NCBI GenBank assembly: GCA_000433115.1
Contig: FR892219.1
Span: 6,809-13,398, forward strand
Direction of reading: 5' to 3'
Length of the DNA stretch: 6,590 bases
DNA from: Ruminococcus sp. CAG:382
GTDB lineage: Bacteria > Bacillota > Clostridia > Oscillospirales > CAG-382
The position numbers were made by a program, and so were the translations under genes. Shown here piece after piece: positions 1 through 5,977 of the stretch (the stretch's first letter is position 1; each line of letters starts with the position of its first letter). The notes under the pieces were generated by a model. The model did no database searches. It saw only the letters and a program-made list of their open reading frames with translations, and was not told where the DNA came from.

Positions 1-357
1 GTCGGTAAAATAGTATTGCTTGATGAAAACTGCACGTTTTATGATATGTTACCAAGTAGCTGTACTATAAAAGTTGAAAACGAATACGTTTTCGGAAATC
101 TGAACTGCGGAATCACGCTCGACAAAAACAATATTTATCTTTACCGTGATATGACACTTGCAGCCATTACATCAGACGGAATCCTGCCAGATGATATCAC
201 CCCCGATGTTATAGTGTTTCGCAACACTCCGGTGCTCTCGCACAAACAAACGCTTACCGCTAAGCTTTACTCAACCGCCGATCTTACATATGGTGATACC
301 GTCACAATTGATATACTCAGTTCAGAAAGAATCGAGGTGAAGGAACATGAGTCTTGA
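1..357 (+). CDS. C-terminal part of a protein cut by the window edge; possibly ComEC (DNA uptake channel)
   Basis: The frame is open from base 1, so this is the 3' end of a longer gene; the TTG at 16 need not be a real start. About 118 residues are visible. They are mixed hydrophobic and polar with no membrane helix, and look like alternating beta strands, including a TPDVIVF stretch and near the end LYSTADLTYGDTVTIDI. The reading as the tail of ComEC rests on two weak points. First, comEC lies directly upstream of holA in many Firmicutes. Second, the ending resembles the last strands of the ComEC beta-lactamase-like domain, where an 'LxPDVxxx' strand is followed by an 'xYSTxxxG' strand. No metal-binding His/Asp motif is visible in this part. 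ComEC forms the membrane channel that takes up single-stranded DNA during transformation. The gene overlaps holA by 11 nt. The family call is an inference and the protein could be something else. Confidence 0.4.
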   Translation, partial: VGKIVLLDENCTFYDMLPSSCTIKVENEYVFGNLNCGITLDKNNIYLYRDMTLAAITSDGILPDDITPDVIVFRNTPVLSHKQTLTAKLYSTADLTYGDTVTIDILSSERIEVKEHES

Positions 358-1390
358 AATTCTGAAAAAAAGAATAAAAGATGATAATGTGGATGGCGTT
401 TACGCATTCTTTGGCGACGAGGAATACACCAAAGCATTTTACCTGAAAAAAATGATGAGCTATGCTGAAGAAAGTCCGACGCCTGTATTCAACCTTGTTA
501 CCTTCAACGACGAAACTATAACAGCCTCAGATTTACGTGACGCACTTGACGCACCGCCTTTTATGACAGAACACAAGGTTATTTATGTCAACGGTATTCC
601 TTTGTCAAACAAACAACTGATTACCGAGCTTTGTGATATTTGCGAGGACATACCTGACGGTGTGATACTGATCTTCTCGTTCAGACCGGGTGAAATCGAT
701 TATGCGGCATATCAGAAAAAGAAGGACAAAGGCGCATATGTTCCTCTGCTTGACGTAATTTCGGGTGTAGGTCTCTGCGTTGAATTTGCAAAGGAAAGCG
801 GAGCGAAGCTTTACAACTGGATAGGCAAGCATTTTTCTTCACGCGGCCTAACCCCCGGTAAGGACGCAATCGAATTTCTTCCCGCTTATTGCGGCAATGA
901 AATGACAGTACTTCACAGCGAGATTGACAAGCTTTGTTCGTACTGTCAGGGGCGAAACGTAACTGTACGAGATGTCGAATTTGTCTGTTGCCCAAATGCG
1001 GAATATCAGATTTTCGACCTTGCTTCTTCAGTTGCCGAAAGAAAGCCGGCTCGTACACGTGCAATAATGCAAAACTTCCGTTTCAACGGCGTTGCTCCTG
1101 AAATTATCATGGGAACTGTCGCGAAGAGCTTTTGCGATATGCTCTATGTCAAAACAGCTTTTTCCGAAAACCGCAGCCAGTCGACGACAAAAGCGGCTGT
1201 GGGTATGGCCGACTGGCTATACCGCCGTACTCTTGCTTCGGCTCAGAAGATCGACATTCAGTCATTGCAACACATTGTTATAGCTTGCAACGATACCGAT
1301 AAACGTCTTAAAACATTTTCAGGAGACCCGTATACACAGCTTGAACTGCTGTTTTGCCAGATAAACGCCGATGAAAAAACTAAGCCTTGA
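347..1390 (+). CDS. holA: DNA polymerase III subunit delta (clamp loader)
   Basis: This 347-residue protein matches the delta subunit in length and layout. Delta is the clamp-loader wrench: it binds the beta sliding clamp and opens it so that the clamp can be placed on primed DNA at the replication fork. The N-terminus carries the family hallmark VYAFFGDEEY at residues 18-27, followed by a Lys-rich helix. A PPFMTEHKVIYVNG segment lies near residue 70-83. The middle holds the EMTVLHSEIDKLCSY helix typical of domain II and the EYQIFDLASSVAERK segment that opens the collar domain. The C-terminus has the expected DKRLK...YTQLELLF pattern. As is usual for delta, no intact Walker A motif is present. 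The ATG at 347 follows a purine-rich GAGGTGAAGGA site at 334-344. The gene overlaps the upstream frame by 11 nt and the next gene by 20 nt, suggesting one operon with coupled translation. The assignment is secure from sequence alone. Confidence 0.93.
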   Translation: MSLEILKKRIKDDNVDGVYAFFGDEEYTKAFYLKKMMSYAEESPTPVFNLVTFNDETITASDLRDALDAPPFMTEHKVIYVNGIPLSNKQLITELCDICEDIPDGVILIFSFRPGEIDYAAYQKKKDKGAYVPLLDVISGVGLCVEFAKESGAKLYNWIGKHFSSRGLTPGKDAIEFLPAYCGNEMTVLHSEIDKLCSYCQGRNVTVRDVEFVCCPNAEYQIFDLASSVAERKPARTRAIMQNFRFNGVAPEIIMGTVAKSFCDMLYVKTAFSENRSQSTTKAAVGMADWLYRRTLASAQKIDIQSLQHIVIACNDTDKRLKTFSGDPYTQLELLFCQINADEKTKP

Positions 1391-1964
1391 ATACCCTGTT
1401 GTCGTTGAAGGAAAATACGACAAGATCAAGCTTGATGCCATTGTCGCAACACCGATCATAACACTTGACGGTTTCTCGTTCTTCAACGACAAAAAAAAGC
1501 AGCAGCTATTCAGAAAGTACGCCGAAAATGGCATTATTATTCTGACCGACAGCGACCGTGCGGGCGCATTTATACGTTCAAAGCTCAGAGGATACACAAA
1601 AGGCACGATTATAAACGTATACGCTCCATCCGTTGTCGGAAAGGAGAAACGAAAATCCGTTTCGTCCAAAGACGGTTTGCTCGGTGTCGAAGGGATAGAT
1701 GTCAAAACGCTCAGAACGCTTCTTACCCCCTATGAAGGCAGAGAAAAAACAGCGCCGTATCTGACAAAAGCACGTATGTACGCCGACGGGCTGAGCGGAG
1801 GAGAAAACAGCAGTCTACTCCGTCACACAGTCGCGTTACTGCTCGGGCTGCCGACAAATCTTTCACCGAACGCTTTTGCCGAGGCGATCAATACCATGAT
1901 TCCCGAAGACGAATATCTCAAAGCATTATCAGCATCAGACCCGACAGGAGGAACAGAAGATTAA
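1371..1964 (+). CDS. Toprim/DUF4093 protein of the ribonuclease M5 type
   Basis: This 197-residue protein has a Toprim fold. The catalytic Glu is E13 in VVVEGKYDK (residues 10-18), and the metal-binding acidic pair is D60 and D62 in ILTDSDRAG (57-65). A GKEKRK patch (90-95) and LGVEG (104-108) follow. The C-terminal part contains GLSGGENS (140-147) and a hydrophobic LGLPTNLSPNAF segment, which I recognise as the DUF4093 domain seen in RNase M5 and its clostridial relatives. RNase M5 trims precursor 5S rRNA at both ends with help from ribosomal protein uL18. Whether this protein does the same is inferred from family membership, and clostridial members diverge from Bacillus RnmV. The ATG at 1371 overlaps holA by 20 nt and has no clear Shine-Dalgarno site, so translation probably depends on ribosomes finishing holA. 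No other start codon lies before the essential E13 motif. Its TAA stop shares one base with the likely start of the next gene. Confidence 0.82.
   Translation: MKKLSLEYPVVVEGKYDKIKLDAIVATPIITLDGFSFFNDKKKQQLFRKYAENGIIILTDSDRAGAFIRSKLRGYTKGTIINVYAPSVVGKEKRKSVSSKDGLLGVEGIDVKTLRTLLTPYEGREKTAPYLTKARMYADGLSGGENSSLLRHTVALLLGLPTNLSPNAFAEAINTMIPEDEYLKALSASDPTGGTED
1946..1951 (+). promoter_or_regulatory. Strong Shine-Dalgarno site that fixes the ATT start of mtaB
   Basis: AGGAGG, a perfect anti-16S match, lies inside the end of the Toprim gene and 8 nt before ATT at 1960. No ATG, GTG or TTG lies in the mtaB frame downstream within a workable distance, so the site supports initiation at ATT. Confidence 0.8.
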
Positions 1965-3222
1965 AACCGTATCATTTTATGCACTCGGATGCCGAGTCAA
2001 CCAATATGAAGAACAGGCTCTCAAGGAGCTTTTCAAAAAACACGGTTACACTGTTGTATCATACGGAGAAAAATGCAACGCCTGCGTTATAAACACATGT
2101 GCCGTAACTGCCGAAAGCGAAAAAAAGAGCCGCAATATCATATCCCGCGCACGTAATTTTGCCGACCGAGTTATCGTCACCGGATGTTATGCTGAGCTTC
2201 TTTCGAAAAACAAATCCGCGCTTCAGGGAGTATTTTATGTCGGCGGCTGCAAGCAGAAAAATCTCATTCCGCTTATTGCAGACGGCGAGATAGACAGTGC
2301 ATACGATCACACAGCCGGTTACGAGGAATACGGTATATGCACTGACAATTCATTACCTGCCGAAAGATACCGTGCTTTCGTAAAAATCCAGGACGGTTGC
2401 AACGGCAAATGTTCATATTGCATAATTCCATATCTCAGGGGACGCTCGGTCTCGCGCAAAGCCGATGACGTAATCGATGAGGTAAGGCGTCTTGCCGCGG
2501 CAGGAGTTTCTGAAATTATTCTCACAGGCATTGAAACATCGGATTACGATGACATTCCTCTTTTTGAACTGATAAACCGCGTTTCCGACGTTGACGGCAT
2601 AAAACGCATACGACTCGGCTCTCTGAATCCGAACTGTCTGACGGATGAATTTATTGAAACATTCAAAAGTAACCCAAAGCTATGTCATCATGTGCACATT
2701 TCGCTTCAATCGGGCTGCAACCGCATACTTAATCTTATGAGACGACCGTATAACATCGAAAAAGCCGACCGCGTTATTACAAAAATAAAAACTGCGGTTC
2801 CCGATTTACTTATCTCTGCCGACATAATTTCCGGCTTCCCCACCGAAACCGATGCGGACCACAATGAGACACTGACTTTTATTGAAAAGAACAATCTCGC
2901 TCATGTACACGCTTTTCCCTACTCGGAAAGACCGTACACTGACGCAATAAATATAAAGCCATCCGTTGATGTCGCAGTACGAAAAAAACGCAATGATGAA
3001 ATTATCAGGCTTTCCGAAGCGTTGCGCAACGCAATAATGGACAAATACATTGGAAACGACGTCGAAATACTTGTTGAAAAGCAAGACAACGGTATCGCCA
3101 TCGGTCACACCGCAACATTTCTCACTGCCACCGTAAAATCCGACGCCGCGCCGGGAAGTTACATAATCGCTCATGTCTGCGGACATGACGAAAACCTTAT
3201 TGCAAACGAAATCATTTTATAA
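1960..3222 (+). CDS. mtaB: tRNA t6A37 methylthiotransferase MtaB, with a rare ATT start
   Basis: This is a complete 420-residue radical-SAM enzyme. MtaB adds a methylthio group to C2 of t6A at position 37 in tRNAs, giving ms2t6A, which strengthens codon-anticodon pairing. The N-terminal MTTase domain has its three cluster cysteines at C11 (LGCRVNQYE), C47 (INTCAVT) and C76 (TGCYAE). The radical-SAM cluster is C147, C151 and C154 in DGCNGKCSYC. Further family motifs are GRSVSRKADDVIDEV, EIILTGIETSDY, HISLQSGC and DIISGFPTE. A TRAM-like C-terminal domain starts near YIGNDVEILVEKQ. The LTGI and N-terminal patterns favour MtaB over MiaB or RimO. In this frame there is no ATG, GTG or TTG from the stop at 1897 to the GTG at 2692. 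Starting at 2692 would remove both iron-sulfur sites. ATT at 1960, 8 nt after AGGAGG, gives (M)KTVSFYALGCRVNQ, the usual family N-terminus. It overlaps the previous stop by one base (ATTAA). The gene ends in TAA, 35 nt before the next start. Confidence 0.92.
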   Translation: MKTVSFYALGCRVNQYEEQALKELFKKHGYTVVSYGEKCNACVINTCAVTAESEKKSRNIISRARNFADRVIVTGCYAELLSKNKSALQGVFYVGGCKQKNLIPLIADGEIDSAYDHTAGYEEYGICTDNSLPAERYRAFVKIQDGCNGKCSYCIIPYLRGRSVSRKADDVIDEVRRLAAAGVSEIILTGIETSDYDDIPLFELINRVSDVDGIKRIRLGSLNPNCLTDEFIETFKSNPKLCHHVHISLQSGCNRILNLMRRPYNIEKADRVITKIKTAVPDLLISADIISGFPTETDADHNETLTFIEKNNLAHVHAFPYSERPYTDAINIKPSVDVAVRKKRNDEIIRLSEALRNAIMDKYIGNDVEILVEKQDNGIAIGHTATFLTATVKSDAAPGSYIIAHVCGHDENLIANEIIL

Positions 3223-3227
3223 AACAC

Positions 3228-3241
3228 ACTGCAGTCGCAGT
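3228..3241 (+). other. Small inverted repeat after mtaB
   Basis: ACTGC and GCAGT can pair around the loop AGTC (5 bp stem, 4 nt loop), 6 nt after the mtaB stop. No T run follows directly; the nearest is TTTT at 3251-3254. It is too weak to call a terminator and may be chance. If formed in RNA it would sit 16 nt before the start of the next gene. Confidence 0.2.
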
Positions 3242-3257
3242 AGATTGGAATTTTGAA

Positions 3258-4220
3258 ATGCTGGATTTGGCGTATCTCAACACATTAATCAATACCGTTG
3301 TTTCGGAATTCCGAACAGACGTACCCATAGTTGCCGACGCATTTTCAACATTCGCTGACAGGTGCCGTATCGGTGAAAGCTTCCGGCTTTACGATATACC
3401 CGATTCGGAAAATGTCAAAAATCCATTCTCGACATATGCGGAGGATCTTATATACTGTTCATACGGCGAAAGCTCTTCACGATTGCTCTCTCGTCATAAA
3501 ATACGCGGTATATCTTCTCTTGCGGCATCGGTAAACGGTTTCCGTATTGAACTTCCTGATTCTGTTCCCTGTGACCCGCTTTGCCTTGAAAATCTTTATT
3601 ATTACGTACTGCCGAACAAACGGTATCGCTTTTCAATGGGTCTTATGCGGCTCGGCGAGGTAACATCGTCGCCATCTTATTCAATAACGTCAGACAAGGG
3701 CGAACAATACCAATTCTACCGCAACGAACAGATGCCCTCGGAAATCGCGATAAACTCCCCATATTATTTCACAAAAGGCTTCATTGAAGGGATGACCGCG
3801 CTTGTAAGCAGTCTTTCGGAAGTCAAACGTCATCCCGATAGTGCCACCACTCCAGATGAAATTGCAGCATTCCGTCTCGGGGCATTCTATGCGGAAGCTT
3901 TTCTACCAAAGCTCACATATCCTCACGAGCGTATTTTTATTCGCTCAAATGTGTATTATTATACGCCGGCACAATACGCTGACGGCTCTCCAGATATTGC
4001 GTCGATCCAATACGTAATGGCTCTTCTTTCAGGCATGTCTAAAAAAATCAGTGTTGTTCCGCTTCATACGGACGTCGAAAACGTTCTTTCGTCATTCGAA
4101 GGTTACAGCTTCACACAGACTGTCGAGCAGCTTCCCGCATTATCAGAAAATGCATTTCTCGTGATCACACCAATAATCCTACCGCTCACACTTTTAGGAA
4201 ATATGTCAAAAGCGAATTAA
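3258..4220 (+). CDS. Protein of unknown function, 320 residues
   Basis: I do not recognise this protein. It is read as real because the frame is long, uses codons like its neighbours, and fills the space between two clear genes on the same strand. It has no signal peptide and no obvious nucleotide-binding or metal-binding motif. It is rich in aromatic residues, with Tyr clusters LYYYVLP and VYYYTP and the segment NSPYYFTKGF. The likely secondary structure is mixed alpha/beta: a helix-rich start, a strand-rich middle and a helical part around GFIEGMTALVSSL. The last ~22 residues contain a hydrophobic stretch, about 299-314 (AFLVITPIILPLTLLG). Two prolines make it a doubtful membrane helix, and it may be buried strands. 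The ATG at 3258 is preceded by only a weak GGA, 8 nt upstream. The frame stays open further upstream but without a standard start. Its place between mtaB and metN says little about its role; it may be co-transcribed with mtaB, as no convincing terminator lies between them. Confidence 0.75.
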   Translation: MLDLAYLNTLINTVVSEFRTDVPIVADAFSTFADRCRIGESFRLYDIPDSENVKNPFSTYAEDLIYCSYGESSSRLLSRHKIRGISSLAASVNGFRIELPDSVPCDPLCLENLYYYVLPNKRYRFSMGLMRLGEVTSSPSYSITSDKGEQYQFYRNEQMPSEIAINSPYYFTKGFIEGMTALVSSLSEVKRHPDSATTPDEIAAFRLGAFYAEAFLPKLTYPHERIFIRSNVYYYTPAQYADGSPDIASIQYVMALLSGMSKKISVVPLHTDVENVLSSFEGYSFTQTVEQLPALSENAFLVITPIILPLTLLGNMSKAN

Positions 4221-4251
4221 AAAGACGCATGATAAATCGTTTCTTTGTACG

Positions 4252-4280
4252 TTGCATTTTCAGAGAGGAATACTTATAAT
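4252..4280 (+). promoter_or_regulatory. Putative sigma-A type promoter of the metNIQ operon
   Basis: TTGCAT at 4252-4257 serves as a -35 element (3 of 6 consensus bases), and a perfect TATAAT lies at 4275-4280 as the -10, with the optimal 17 bp spacer. It falls in the only sizeable gap in this part of the window, directly before the importer genes. Transcription would be expected to start about 7 nt after the -10, at 4287, which is the first base of the metN ATG. Prediction is by eye only. Confidence 0.55.
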
Positions 4281-4286
4281 ATCCAC

Positions 4287-5300
4287 ATGAACACAAAACC
4301 TATCATTCAAATAAGAAATCTAAATAAAACCTTCAAATCAGCAAACGGTGACTTCACAGCGCTGAAAGATGTGTCTCTTGACATAAACGAAGGCGAAATA
4401 TTCGGTATAATCGGTCTGTCCGGTGCCGGTAAATCCACACTCGTCAGATGTATCAATTATCTCGAACAGCCCACCTCAGGGAGTATCCTCTTTGACGGCA
4501 AAGACATGGCGAAGCTTTCCAAAAACGAGCTTCTTGCAGTCCGCCGCCGTATGAGTATGATATTTCAGCAGTTCAATCTGCTAATGCAGCGCACAGCACT
4601 CGAAAACATCTGTTTTCCACTTGAAATTGCCGATGTACCGAAAGCCGAGGCATTAAAGAGAGCAAGATTACTACTCGAAACCGTCGGACTTGCCGATAAA
4701 GCGGATTCATATCCCGCACAACTTTCGGGCGGTCAGAAACAGCGTATTGCAATAGCCCGTGCGCTTGCAAGCAACCCGAAAGTCATTCTTTGCGATGAAG
4801 CGACAAGTGCTCTCGACCCGACAACGACGCACAGCATTCTGAAGCTTATTCAGGACATCAACCGCGAGACAGGAATTACCGTCATCATCATCACACATGA
4901 GATGGCTGTAATAGAGCAGATATGCAATCGCGTTGCAATAATCGACAGTAGCTGCATCGCCGAATGCGGTAACGTCACCGATGTGTTTATTCATCCTCAA
5001 ACAGCCGCAGCCCGAAAGCTCATCCTGCCGGACAGCAAACTCGAAAATGCAGTTCTCGGTAAAAGATGCTGCCGCATCGTATTTGACGGCAATTCTTCAT
5101 ACGAACCGGTTGTTGCAAATATGGTGCTTGAAACAAAGGCTCCTGTCAACATACTTTACGCTTCGACAAAAGATATTGACGGCAAGGCATACGGACAGAT
5201 TCTTGTTCAGCTTCCCGAAAACGAGGTTGCCGCCGGACGCATGATAAACTATCTTGACAGCATCAATATTCATTACGAGGAGGAGATATTCAATGCTTGA
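4287..5300 (+). CDS. metN: Methionine ABC importer, ATP-binding subunit MetN
   Basis: MetN is the cytoplasmic ATPase that powers methionine uptake through MetI. The protein has 337 residues from ATG 4287, close to the family norm. Visible motifs are Walker A GLSGAGKST (43-51), Q-loop Q94 in FQQFNLL, ABC signature LSGGQKQR (146-153), Walker B VILCDE (166-171), D-loop SALD (174-177) and the switch histidine H204 in ITHEMA. The last ~75 residues form the NIL domain, which in E. coli MetN binds cytoplasmic methionine and shuts transport down when the pool is full. The frame remains open upstream to a TTG at 4245, but that start has no Shine-Dalgarno site and would overlap the likely promoter. ATG 4287 gives the usual N-terminus just before IIQIRNLNKTF. 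Oddly, the nearest purine-rich site (AGAGAGGAA, 4262-4270) is some 17 nt away, too far for normal use, which fits a leaderless mRNA. It overlaps metI by 8 nt. Confidence 0.93.
   Translation: MNTKPIIQIRNLNKTFKSANGDFTALKDVSLDINEGEIFGIIGLSGAGKSTLVRCINYLEQPTSGSILFDGKDMAKLSKNELLAVRRRMSMIFQQFNLLMQRTALENICFPLEIADVPKAEALKRARLLLETVGLADKADSYPAQLSGGQKQRIAIARALASNPKVILCDEATSALDPTTTHSILKLIQDINRETGITVIIITHEMAVIEQICNRVAIIDSSCIAECGNVTDVFIHPQTAAARKLILPDSKLENAVLGKRCCRIVFDGNSSYEPVVANMVLETKAPVNILYASTKDIDGKAYGQILVQLPENEVAAGRMINYLDSINIHYEEEIFNA
5278..5283 (+). promoter_or_regulatory. Shine-Dalgarno site that sets the metI start
   Basis: AGGAGG inside the end of metN, 9 nt before ATG 5293. It rules out the earlier in-frame start candidate at 5254, which has no comparable site and would add a poorly matching N-terminus. 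Confidence 0.8.
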
Positions 5301-5955
5301 CGCTCAGTTTTGGAAAGATATCGCCTTCGGCTTTTGGGAAACGACTTACATGGTCTTTCTCTCGACCCTGTTTGCATACATTCTCGGTATGCCGCTTGGA
5401 ATACTCCTCGTTGTAACTGATGAAAAAGGTCTGAAACCGATTCCGTGGCTCAATAAAACAATCGGATTCATTGTCAACATACTCCGTTCCGTTCCGTTTG
5501 TAATACTTCTGATAATGATCATACCGTTCACCCGTTTTCTCGTAGGTACAGCGTCAGGCTCGTTCCCGACGATTGTGCCACTTACAGTTGCGGCTTTCCC
5601 GTTTATCGCGCGACTTGTAGAAGGTTCTCTTAAGGAGCTTGACGGCGGCATAGTCGAAGCGGCAAAATCGATGGGCGCGACAAACATGCAGATCGTTACG
5701 AAGGTCATGATTCCGGAATCTGTACCATCGCTAATAAACGGTGCGGCAATCGCAATAACAACGATACTTTCCTATTCCGCAATGGCAGGCATATGCGGCG
5801 GCGGCGGTCTCGGTAAAATTGCAATCAATGAAGGTTATTACCGATACATTTTCGCACGCATGATCGTACCGGTCATCATACTCGTTGTCATAGTCCAGGT
5901 GTTCCAGACTGTCGGCGACAAATTATCCCGTAAATGCGACAAACGCATAAGATAA
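5293..5955 (+). CDS. metI: Methionine ABC importer, permease subunit MetI
   Basis: This 220-residue integral membrane protein has the length and sequence of MetI, whose dimer forms the transmembrane path for methionine. About five hydrophobic segments are visible: roughly 18-41 (MVFLSTLFAYILG...), 57-78 (IGFIVNILRS then VPFVILLIMIIP), 91-108, 150-170 and 198-214 (IVPVIILVVIVQVF). The LRSVPF motif at 64-69 is typical of the family. The EAA loop, which docks into MetN, is EAAKSMGATNMQIV starting at E122, followed by IPESVP. A glycine-rich CGGGGLG lies between the last helices, and the C-terminus is basic (KLSRKCDKRIR), consistent with a cytoplasmic end. Start ATG 5293 follows a strong AGGAGG and lies 8 nt inside metN, so the two are probably translationally coupled. 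metQ begins 22 nt after the stop. The identity is secure. Confidence 0.93.
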   Translation: MLDAQFWKDIAFGFWETTYMVFLSTLFAYILGMPLGILLVVTDEKGLKPIPWLNKTIGFIVNILRSVPFVILLIMIIPFTRFLVGTASGSFPTIVPLTVAAFPFIARLVEGSLKELDGGIVEAAKSMGATNMQIVTKVMIPESVPSLINGAAIAITTILSYSAMAGICGGGGLGKIAINEGYYRYIFARMIVPVIILVVIVQVFQTVGDKLSRKCDKRIR

Positions 5956-5977
5956 ACCCAAGAAAGAAGGCAAAATC

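Noticed and set aside
1960..2691. mtaB as a pseudogene lacking a start codon
   Set aside because: The frame has no stop or frameshift over 420 residues and all cluster cysteines are kept, so a functional gene with a non-standard start is more likely.
2806..3186. Open frames on the - strand opposite mtaB, and others at 681-1064 and 1319-1705
   Set aside because: They lie wholly inside well-supported + strand genes and show no recognisable protein features.
2692..3222. Start of the methylthiotransferase at GTG 2692
   Set aside because: It would remove both iron-sulfur clusters, and the same frame encodes perfectly family-like sequence back to 1960. The upstream ATT start with AGGAGG explains it better than a truncated gene.
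3228..3254. Rho-independent terminator after mtaB
   Set aside because: The stem is only 5 bp and no T run follows it directly.
4221..4250. Terminator between the 320-residue protein and metN
   Set aside because: AAAGACG and CGTTTCTTT pair only with a bulge, and there is no GC-rich stem.
4245..4286. metN start at TTG 4245
   Set aside because: It adds 14 residues unlike MetN N-termini, has no ribosome binding site, and overlaps the promoter-like elements.
5254..5292. metI start at 5254
   Set aside because: There is no ribosome binding site there, whereas ATG 5293 has AGGAGG at 9 nt and gives the usual MetI length.
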